Below, piece after piece: positions 55,792 through 64,000 of a stretch of DNA of 64,000 bases. Each line of letters opens with the position of its first letter. Position 1 is the first letter of the stretch. The translations under genes were made by a program, and so were the position numbers. The notes beneath the pieces were generated by a model, which was given only the letters and a program-made list of their open reading frames with translations, made no database searches and was not told the DNA's origin. This stretch comes from Aporrectodea caliginosa. Its lineage: Eukaryota; Annelida; Clitellata; Crassiclitellata; Lumbricidae. The DNA lies in the NCBI GenBank assembly GCA_020284085.1, contig JACEVL010000033.1:1746501-1810500 (forward strand). Direction: 5' to 3'.

Positions 55792-55837
<46 letters not shown>
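55670..55837. repeat. (GA)n microsatellite
   Basis: GAGA/GACAGA tract, counterpart of 40960-41098. Long frames across it are artefacts. Confidence 0.95.
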
Positions 55838-55839
<2 letters not shown>

Positions 55840-56217
55840 TGGTCGGCTTTCTACAGAGTTCCTCTAAGCTTTTAACATAACATAACATATTTTATTCAGC
55901 AACCAACTTAAAATACAGGTCGTAAGTACATGAAACTGTTTTCGAGATTAGTCGGTATGCCCAGGAGACCCAAAAGGGGCCGAAGGTCCCGCAAGCCAGG
56001 GCCACCTGAGACAAATTAGTTAACAGAAAGCATTACGGCCGACTATGATAATTCACAAACTAGGCAATATATTCTTAACTATCTTAACTAAACAATTAGA
56101 AATTAAAGAAAATTAAAGAAAACTAAGAAAAATTAGAGATTAAGCACATATGATGACATAGCTTGCACAGTGCACACTCCCTTTATGGTGACCAGGTCAT
56201 CCCCTCTTATGAGTGTG

Positions 56218-59200
56218 TTAGGTTCCTCGTTGGATGTGGGTAGAAAGTTTACGTTTAAACAGCTGGAGGGAAGGTAGTGAACGGATATCGGGAGGAATAC
56301 TGTTCCATGCTCTTGGACCTGCACATTTTATTGATACTAGTCTATTATTGGTACGAGCAAACGGGATGTAATATGGCTTGAAGTTCCTCGAGCGATCATG
56401 ATTATCAGTGTTAGATTGAAAATAATTCCTATAGGTTGAGGGTAATTGGTTATGAGTATATCTATACATGAATATGCCAATTTGGACCTGCCTTATCTGG
56501 TCAGGTTTTAATATCTTCAGTCTCAGGAATTCAGTTATCGTATGGGCTCCATATGGGAGTTGTGCAATAAATCTGACTGCCCGTTTTTGGAGGACAACTA
56601 GTCTAGAGAGGTTGGACTTATATGCTGATGCCCAGACTATATTACAGTAAGTTATGTATGGATGTATAAGAGTGTAGTAGAGAGTGATTCGAGTCTGTGA
56701 TGGGAGGATTCTGGATATACGTGTAAGTATTCCCAGGTTTTTAGCAATTTTTATAGAGATATTAAATATGTGATCTTTCCAGGATAGGTGCTGATCCACA
56801 TACACCCCAAGGAACTTAGAGGACTGAACTTGAGTAATATGGGTGCCCATAATACATAAGTTTGTATATGAGTTAGGAAGCGATTTTTTATATGATCTAA
56901 AAATAATAAAGTTAGTTTTATCTAAGTTGAGGGTTAGCTTATTCAGTTGGAACCAATCAGCTACTTTACTCAGTTCAGAGTTGGTATGATTAATTAGTGT
57001 TTCTATTGAGGAGTGAGAGTTAAAAATATTAGTATCGTCAGCAAATAATATAAAAAAATAGATCAGGAGAGACATTAGGTAGGTCATTTATGTATAAAAT
57101 AAATAATAAAGGACCAAGGATGGAGCCTTGAGGTACACCATATTTAATTAGTTTCAAAGGAGACTTAGTACCGTTGCAGCTCACTAATTGCATTCTATTA
57201 TCAAGGTAACTTTTGAACCAGTTTAGCTGGGTGTTGCGAATTCCATAAAGAGATAATTTTTTTAGTAAAATACCATGATCAATAGTATCAAAGGCTTTGG
57301 CCAGATCTAGGAATATACCTATGGAGAATTCATTTTTATCCATTGCAGCAGAAATTTTATCTTGCATACTTAGAAGTGGCATGAATGTTGAATGGCCTGA
57401 TTGGAATCCATGTTGGGAGGTAAAGAGAATATCAAATTTGGTTATATAATTATTAAGTCTTACGTGCATGGCCTTTTCAAAAAATTTTGAGAAGAAAGGA
57501 AGGACAGATATGGGTCGGTAGTTAGAAGCCTCATCTCTTGGTCCTTTTTTAAAGATTGGTACCACCTTTGCTATTTTTAGAGCTTGAGGAAATAGGCCAG
57601 TTTTAAAAGAGCAGTTAATAATTTCAGTTAGTGGTTGTATTATATTAGGAAGGCTTGTTAAGGCTATAGTTGGATCAATGTCATCAACTCCTTTTGCATG
57701 GGAAGGATGGATTGTATAACTTAGTTGCATTAATTCGTCATTAGTTATTTCAGTAAGGCCAAAGGAGTCTACTTTCGAGGGAGGCATATATTTTTCAATG
57801 TTAGAAGTTGAGTTTGGGATATTTATTGCTAGGGAATGGGCAATATTAGTAAAGTAGTTATTGAATTCGGTCGCAATTTTTATTGGGTCTGTGGAGGCAA
57901 GACCATTTATCTTTAATGATTTAATATCCCTATCTTCCTCATTGGATTTACCAATTAAATGTTTCAGGATTTTCCAAGTTTCCTTAAGGTTGTTGCTCTG
58001 TCTACAGAATTCTGCTGCATAATAATTCTTTTCAGCCTGTATCCTAATTGCTTTGAATTTGTTCCTATATGAAATAAAAGCCTTCTTGTTCTGGATATTT
58101 GGGTTTTTGATAAATTTTTGGTATAATTTGGATTTTTTCTTACAGGACTTAAGTAAGCCTTGGGACATCCAGGGATTTTTTGGCGAGTTCCTTCTAGAAG
58201 GTTTCTTTTGGCAAATTGGGAATGCTAATTCATATTTCTGTTTATATTCATGGAGAAAAGTATCGTATGCCCTGTTTGTATCTAAGCTATGGCAGGCATC
58301 AAGTACTGGTGACCAATTTATTTTTGAGATAGAATTTTGGAAAGCAGTAATGGATTCTGGGGTGGTTTTCCTAAATGAACGGGGTAGTGGTTTGTTAGAG
58401 TGCACTATCTCCTGTTCAAATTGGGCTAAAATAGGAAGGTGGTCTGATATGTCAGTAATAATAATTGTGGATTCAATCAATTTATGCCAGGCATTAGTAT
58501 AGATGTTATCTATTAGAGTTGAGGAGTACTCCGTTATTCTAGTTGGTTTGGTAATTATTGGGAGAAGATTGTGAGCTAACATACAATTGTACAGGCCCTC
58601 AGTTGGTTTGTGGTGATTAACTTTTAACAGGTCCGAGTTGAAGTCACCTATTAAAAATAACTCTTTTGATTTATTCTTTATTTTGGATAATATGTGGTCT
58701 ATTTCTACCGTAAAATCGTCTAGGTTGTGACCAGGGGGTCTGTATATGACACCCATTATTGATGAACCTTGCTTATGGGGTAAACGAATAAATAGACCTT
58801 CAAATGAGCAGAGGGAGGAGGCTTCCACTACATTCCCAAGGACTTCAAATGGGGTTTCATGCTTTATTAGAAATGCTATACCGCCACCCCTACTTTTACA
58901 TCTAGGTTTGCTCAAGAAATGATAGCCTGGTATATTGATTAGATCATCTTGGTTATCCGTTAGCCACGTCTCCGTAAGGGCCAGGACAGTTACAGGTATA
59001 AGTGTCAGCAGATCTTTGATTTCATTCAATTTATTTAGTATACTGCGGCAATTCAGGTGCATTACTGATAGTGTAGGTGATTGAGTGAATTGGGTCGAGT
59101 CAGAAGGTAAGGTGGAGTAAGTGGTATTATAGGTTAGGTCATTGAAATAGTTGCAGTCTGGGTCTATGTCTGGACAATTTAAGAGAGGGCGGCTGACATC

Positions 59201-59497
59201 TTCATCAGTTAGCACTTCAAGGAAACTCGCTGGAGAGTTATTAAGGTGTTCAACCTTATATAAGTCGTTATTGGTCACCCTATCTAGCACCTTATTAGAA
59301 TTACTACTTATGTTTAGGACAGGCATGTTATTAGGAGTATTTAGTTGGTCATGAGGTCTGAGGATAGGGGCCATACATTGATCTGTTACATCTGCAGTGT
59401 GGAAATAGGTCTGTTCTGACCCTACCTTGGTAATTTGGGGAGTGGGTTTGTCATCATAATTCATGTGAACAGAGCGTGCACCAAAGAAACTATACAA
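56218..59497 (-). pseudogene. LINE ORF2: endonuclease and reverse transcriptase, one frameshift
   Basis: ATG at 59497 opens 819 codons. The APE endonuclease spans about residues 145-360 (Asn149, Glu176 in ALTETW, Asp285/Asn287 in GDFNSD, SDH at 351-353). The RT follows (YRPISVLPFFSKFFEKA, IFLDLAKAFDTIDH, GVPQGSILGPLLFILYINDL). In a run of seven T at about 57054-57060 the frame shifts by one base. The catalytic FADDTNIF motif and the remaining 280 codons, including WNSIPPDIRSLPSL, continue in the other frame to a stop at 56218. Total about 1090 codons, normal for the group. The lesion may be real or a homopolymer sequencing error. Confidence 0.85.
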
Positions 59498-60360
59498 TCA
59501 AAACGGTACAAAGAAAAAAACAAACTTATCTAACCAGATTATGGCGTGGTCCATTCAGTGACCGAGCGCATCAATTAAACACAAGAAGTAGTCATTAGTA
59601 AACAGGAACAATTAACTTAGAGGCTAGGTAATCCTTTCGTGGACACCAAACATCAGTATGTTGCGCCAACCTCCTCAGAAAACCAGGTCCATGGCACCAT
59701 GGTCCACCAGCACCATCAGGTATAGTGCAAACATAATCAAACTAATAATGTTTATCATGTTTCCAAGTATCTAATAGTCCTAATCTTTTTGGAACAACAA
59801 CTCAATATGTATGCAACCTTGACTCAATCAATCAATCATTGTAGCTGATATCAGTGTTTCTCCATGGATCAAATATACATGATATTTTTTTTTTAAATAA
59901 CAACTTAATATGAATGTAACTTTAACTAATCCACCGTTCAGAAGATGTGTCAGATCATTGCCGCCAAGAATAGAACAACAGGATCTATCAGGAATATCAC
60001 AGGAACTCAGTCGGACCAAATTGTAATAAAGTACGTAATAACTGGCAAACAGGTTGCCTGCCTAGCTCCTCTTTCGGCACAATGACCATTAACAAACAAC
60101 AACTCTTTAGAAAGTTAGTTCATTGCCATGAACAATAGAAACAAAGGCCAAATAGACTAGCATGACTTCTTATAGGGTTAAAGTCAGCCAAGGTTATATG
60201 GCTTATGGGTCAAAATGGATTCCTAGGACATCTGGTCGACTGTACAACAGACACACTGTATCAATTCCTCAGGTTTAGTGTGGTTAGTTATTCATCAAAA
60301 TCAGGTACGATATGAGAAGACACAACTTGTTACCAGCAGATGAGGAAGGTTAACTCTGGT

Positions 60361-60860
60361 TGGTTCCAGTTGAGGATTGAGCTGAGTACTGGTTAGTTCC
60401 AGTTGAGGATTGAGCATCTGAGCACTGGTTAATTCCAGTTGAGGATTGAGCATCTGAGCACTGGTTAGTTCCATTTGAGGATTGAGCGTCTGAGCACTGG
60501 CCAGTTCCAGTTGAGGAATGAGCGGATCAGCACTGGTTAGTTCCAGTTGAGGATTGAGCGTCTGAACACTGGTTGGTTTCAGTTGAGGATTGAGCGTCTG
60601 AACACTGGTTGGTTTCAGTTGAGGATTGAGCGTCTGAACACTGGTTGGTTTCAGTTGAGGATTGAGCGTCTGAACACTGGTTGGTTTCAGTTGAGGATTG
60701 AGCGTCTGAACACTGGTTAGTTTCAGTTGAGGATTGAGCGTCTGAACACTGGTTGGTTTCAGTTGAGGATTGAGCGTCTGAACACTGGTTGGTTTCAGTT
60801 GAGGATTGAGCGTCTGAACACTGGTTGGTTTCAGTTGAGGATTGAGCGTCTGGACAGATC
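60361..60860 (-). repeat. 36-bp minisatellite in the LINE inter-ORF spacer, about 14 copies
   Basis: Unit GGTTGGTTTCAGTTGAGGAT... with period 36. The eight copies at 60571-60858 are nearly identical and the others more diverged. It lies between ORF1 and ORF2 on the element. Edges near 60340 and 60870 carry partial copies. Confidence 0.95.
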
Positions 60861-60930
60861 AGTGGAGTAGATGAGGAAGGTTAACGGTAACTCTGGTTTG
60901 TTCCAGCTGAGTAGTGTGTGTCTGAACAGA

Positions 60931-61800
60931 TCAGTGGAGCAGAGGAGGAGGGTTCACATTAACTCCAGTTGCTTCCAGTTGGATTAGAGAAGATATTCTC
61001 ATTGGTTTTTCGGTTTGAGAGTCAGATTTCTTACAGTAGACTTTTCCACCGTTCGTCCAGGTTGAGTAGAGTTGGGAGGTTCTGACGAGTAGTCTTGCCT
61101 TGGCATAGATTTGTGAGTTTGATCGCGTTAGGTGTTCTGAGATATATATGCCAGAGGAACCTGGGGTCTTCTTGTCCCTGAGAGTTTTCCTAGTTGCAAA
61201 AACTTTGTCTCTCACCAACCTGGACGAAAAACCCACCACCAGCGGGCGATGTTTCGCTTTTCCTTGAGGAGCAATTCTGTAGGTAAACGAGATGTCCCTT
61301 TCTGTCAGGTCGAGGTTCAAGGAATTGTTGCAGAGATCAAAGAGTTCAGGGGGGTAAACTCCAGTTAGGGGTGGACCGACTTGCGTTGACTCAGGTTTGG
61401 GTGGCGAGGGAGATTCGTCAAGACCGTGAATAACCAGGTTACTTAGTCTCGAGACGTTTTCAACTTCGTCGAGCCGGTTGCGTAGAGCCGAATTCTCCGT
61501 TTCCAATCGGTTGCGTAGAGACAAATTCTCCGTTTCCATTCGGTTGCGTAGAGACAAATTCTCCGTTTCAATTGATGTAATTCTACCATTCAGACTCTGC
61601 AGGTGGTCAGCAAGAATTTCCTTGGTTGCCTTTTCCACAACTTCATATAAGGTTGACGTGTATTTCACTACGAATTTGTCTACCATACTTTCGAGTAGCG
61701 GGGAGAGAGTGGATTTTAGATTGACCGTCAACATCTCCGACACTTTGTCTTCCTGTAGCAGGTCCATTAGTTCTTCGGTTTTTAATCCTTTTTTCGACAT
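60931..61800 (-). CDS. LINE ORF1 protein, coiled coil plus RNA-binding domain
   Basis: ATG at 61800, 289 codons, intact. Order: N-terminal helical part (MSKKGLKTEELMDLLQED), a coiled coil with three tandem 11-residue units (ETENLSLRNRM/L), then an RRM-like segment starting RLSNLVIHGLDES. A C-terminal domain follows (ISEHLTRSNSQIYAKARLL, TWTNGGKVYCKKSD) as in L1-ORF1p-type chaperones. Such proteins trimerise and bind the element RNA. It sits 1.4 kb before ORF2 on the same strand. The 33-bp DNA repeat makes the coil length variable in whole hendecads. Confidence 0.8.
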   Translation of the reverse strand: MSKKGLKTEELMDLLQEDKVSEMLTVNLKSTLSPLLESMVDKFVVKYTSTLYEVVEKATKEILADHLQSLNGRITSIETENLSLRNRMETENLSLRNRLETENSALRNRLDEVENVSRLSNLVIHGLDESPSPPKPESTQVGPPLTGVYPPELFDLCNNSLNLDLTERDISFTYRIAPQGKAKHRPLVVGFSSRLVRDKVFATRKTLRDKKTPGSSGIYISEHLTRSNSQIYAKARLLVRTSQLYSTWTNGGKVYCKKSDSQTEKPMRISSLIQLEATGVNVNPPPLLH

Positions 61801-61847
61801 TATTTACGTTATTTACTCAATCAAAGGTACGCTAACTAATTTGCAAA

Positions 61848-62313
61848 GGTAAAAGTGCATTTTAGCGTATTAAACCCATGATGATTTCGGCCAAGTAGGC
61901 TATTTTAGCGTATTTTATTATTTCTCTTATGTGTTTGCGTAAATGGAAGCTGGATTGATAAAAATAATTCTTTGCCCAAATGGAAGTTGGATTGATGAAA
62001 GGAGTTATCTGCTAAAGTGGAAGCTGGATTGATGAAAAACGTGTAGTTTGGCGTCGTAAATGACACGCGATTTCATGGCGAATCAGCGTTGGTCGAATAG
62101 AAGTTGGACTGCAGAAAAGAATTCTTGCTAAATAGAAGTGGGATTGATGAAAATAATGTTACCTTAAATAGAAGTTGGATTGATGTAAATAATATTGCTT
62201 AAATAGAAGCTGGATACATTTCAGTTATCATGAAAGTCATTGAAATAATTAAATACGCTAAAATACACGCCTAAATCCACTATCAATAAAATACGCTGAA
62301 ATGCACTTTTACC
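61848..62313. mobile_element. MULE-like minisatellite-core element, copy f
   Basis: Ends GGTAAAAGTGCATTTTAGCG and the inverse of GGTAAAAGTGCATTTCAGCG, with an 8-bp repeat TTTGCAAA at 61840-61847 and 62314-62321. Core units AAATAGAAGCTGGATTGATG as in copies a to e; architecture collinear with copy c in inverse orientation. Inserted in the LINE 5' UTR. Confidence 0.8.
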
Positions 62314-62559
62314 TTTGCAAATAACGACGGCTACTTTTGATATGTTGAGGTTTTAATTAATTGCGGTATTAATTAATTATTGCGACGGTCATAGAATTTC
62401 GACCACTTCTTTAGCCGGCCATCTAGCGAATCCTTAGAGTATAGGGAACTATTTGGGTAATTAAGCGTAGGCCTACCAGCTTACGAACCACGGCTCTAAG
62501 TACAGTGCCGCAAAACCACTGCACATATTCTTAAATTAGTACCCTTAAATTAGTTCGTA

Positions 62560-63831
62560 ATAAAATACAGCCCGTAAAAACAAAGTTTTTTACTATATCC
62601 ATCTAGTATCATATAATGCGTCTTATGAAGCAGTTACCTCTACAAATATATAGTCCGCGTTCATTTTACGACTGCGGCCAATCACAACGCTGGCCAATCA
62701 CAACGCTGCGTATCAGAAAAGGGGATTCCCGATTCGAAAAGTTGAGTCCCCGATTCTATAAGCTAGCCTTTTTGGGGGGGCTGAAATTTTGATAGAATGA
62801 AGTGTGTGCGAGGGCGAGTCTATATGCCAAGTTTCACGACGATTGAATGATTGTAAGTGATCGAACTAGTCGTCGCAAGATTTGACTTTTTAGCCTGTGG
62901 CTCAATCAAACAAGCAAGCAAGCAAGCAAGATTCCCGCAAGTTAAACTAGATGGATAAATAAAATACAGCCCGTAAAAACAAAGTTTTTTACTATATCCA
63001 TCTAGTATCCTATAACGTGTACTCTGAAAATAGTCCGCGTTCATTTTACAACATAGCACGCTTAATGAGGCAGCGCGCCCATTATTGTTGCAGCCAATGA
63101 CAACGCTGGCCAATCACAACGCTGCGCATCGGAAAAGGGGATTCCCCGATTCGAAAAGTTGAGTCCCCGATTCTATAAGCTAGCCTTTTATGGGGGAGCC
63201 GAAATTTTGATAGAATGAAGTGTGTGCGAGGGCGAGTCTATCTGCCAAGTTTCACGACGATTGTTTGAATGATTGTAAGTGATCGAACTAGTCGTCGCAA
63301 GATTTGACTTTTTAGCCTGTGGCTCAATCAAGCAAGCAAGATTGCAAGCAAGCAAGCAAGATTCCCGCAAGTTAAACTAGATGGATAATAAAATACAGCC
63401 CGTAAAAACAAAGTTTTTTACTATATCCATCTAGTATCCTATAATGCGTCTTATGAAGCAGTTACCTCTACAAATATATAGTCCGCGTTCATTTTACAAC
63501 ATAGCGTCCGTTTAATGATGCAGCGCGCCCGTTTCTGTTGCAGCCAATGGCAACGCTGGCCAATGGCAACGCTGCGTATGGGAAAAGGGGATTCCCCGAT
63601 TCGAAAAGTTGAGTCCCCGATTCTATAAGCTAGCCTTTTTGGGGGAGCTGAAATTTTGATAGAATGAAGTGTGTGCGAGGGCGAGTCTATCTGCCAAGTT
63701 TCACGACGATTGAATGATTGTAAGGGATCGAACTAGTCGTCGCAAGATTTGACTTTTTAGCCTGTGGCTCAATCAAGCAAGCAAGCAATCAAGCAAGCAA
63801 GATTCCCGCAAGTTAAACTAGATGGATAAAA
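62560..63831. repeat. tandem array of three 400-445-bp units
   Basis: Units start AATAAAATACAGCCCGTAAA at 62560, 62958 and 63387. Each holds a body bounded by inverted TATCCATCTAGT and ACTAGATGGATA, GGGGATTCCCGATTCG-type and AGTCCCCGATTCTATAAG motifs, and an AAGC microsatellite of varying length near its end. No coding potential; the Cys-Leu-rich frames come from the microsatellite. Confidence 0.85.
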
Positions 63832-63947
63832 AGCGGAAACAGTAACGTCATCAACGAATATTTACGAATATTAAAATTTCCTAATATTCACGAACATTGA
63901 CGAATATTAAAGCCTCAAGTCACGAATTCTCGTTCTATGTCGTCTGC

Positions 63948-64000
63948 TGTCTGCTGTCCTCTTCGAACTTAAAGTCATGTGCATTGGATCCACTTCCGCC
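63948..64000 (+). pseudogene. CR1-like LINE fragment, right half of interrupted target
   Basis: The frame reads SSSNLKSCALDPLPP, matching the (P)SKSCxLDPxPT motif just before the RT domain of CR1-like LINEs. It continues the fragment at 54905-55168; runs off the window end. Confidence 0.6.

Larger units (their letters stand above)
55872..62477 (-). mobile_element. near full-length two-ORF LINE (CR1/jockey group)
   Basis: Minus-strand order: 5' UTR (62477-61801, containing a MULE-like insertion), ORF1, a 1.4-kb spacer with a 36-bp minisatellite, ORF2, 3' UTR (56217-55872) ending in AATAAAATATG and TTATG repeats. AGCTT flanks it at 55867-55871 and 62478-62482, a possible short TSD. The host element resumes on both sides. 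The endonuclease and RT motifs are intact, so the copy looks young. Confidence 0.8.
55169..63939. mobile_element. AATATT-rich inverted-repeat element, copy 2, grown to 8.8 kb by nested insertions
   Basis: Ends CATAGAACGAGTATGCGC and ...GAATTCTCGTTCTATG match copy 1 (40450-41321), as do the inner TTACGAATATT arms, a GA tract and TAGCGCCGCAAAACCAC (compare 62500). Flanks CCGTCTGC (55161-55168) and TCGTCTGC (63940-63947) form an 8-bp direct repeat with one mismatch. Inside lie the LINE 55872-62477 with a MULE-like element, and the tandem array 62560-63831. Confidence 0.7.

Noticed and set aside
58053..58502. 149-codon plus-strand ORF
   Set aside because: Antisense to LINE ORF2, whose endonuclease and RT motifs are unmistakable.
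60361..60860. Regularly spaced 36-bp repeats, considered as a CRISPR array
   Set aside because: Repeats are directly adjacent with no unique spacers, lie inside a LINE in an animal genome, and no cas genes exist.
62820..63370. Two similar minus-strand ORFs with CLLACLIEPQAKKSNLATT
   Set aside because: They recur because the tandem array repeats; the Cys-Leu part is the AAGC microsatellite. No codon-level constraint is visible.

Overview
This window looks like AT-rich, intron-bearing nuclear DNA from an animal, most likely a marine invertebrate. The reasons are split genes with GT-AG introns, TRIM-NHL and TIR-domain coding exons, tRNA-derived SINEs, LINEs with an APE-type endonuclease, and many cut-and-paste DNA transposons with intact target-site duplications (TSDs). 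I see nothing bacterial: no operons, Shine-Dalgarno sites or CRISPR. The species cannot be fixed from the sequence; the octamer TAGGCCTA recurs strikingly often, which may be a lineage signature.

Layout. 1-5.2 kb: a decayed ORF with a helix-turn-helix-like segment, a large imperfect palindrome, three hAT-type elements (one nested in another) and a piggyBac-like element that hosts a Mutator-like (MULE-like) element. 5.2-10.4 kb: a short TIR element, SINEs, three more MULE-like elements built on a shared 36-bp minisatellite core, and a MULE transposase relic. 10.4-18.3 kb: what looks like one old CR1-like LINE on the minus strand, split by a MULE-like element, a piggyBac-like element, a LINE tail and a mariner-like element that itself contains a hAT-like element containing a further TIR element. 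19-23.6 kb: a long-inverted-repeat element with relics of a protein I cannot name, other TIR elements and a hAT transposase relic.

24.4-32.3 kb and 36.7-46.1 kb are two direct copies of one locus carrying a minus-strand TRIM-NHL gene in three exons (RING, two B-boxes and coiled coil; a 21-residue-repeat coiled coil; an NHL propeller). The distal copy (39.0-45.4 kb) is open throughout, about 866 codons. The proximal copy (26.8-31.7 kb) has a 14-bp deletion in the NHL exon. Elements present in one copy only (a solo LTR, an AATATT-rich inverted-repeat element, a short TIR element) show their insertion sites empty in the other copy.

46-51 kb holds a smaller duplication of an unidentified short coding segment. 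51.0-53.1 kb is a second, fuller copy of the unnamed long-inverted-repeat element, with a perfect 8-bp TSD. Just beyond are two minus-strand exons of a TIR-domain gene with a SINE in the intron. 55.2-63.9 kb is one large composite inserted into a LINE fragment: an AATATT-rich inverted-repeat element that has received an almost full-length two-ORF LINE (ORF2 frameshifted in a T7 run), a MULE-like element and a three-unit tandem array.

The host genes seen are probably innate-immune or ubiquitin-ligase type (TRIM-NHL, TIR); nearly everything else is mobile DNA at different stages of decay. All gene models come from reading splice sites and phases by eye.
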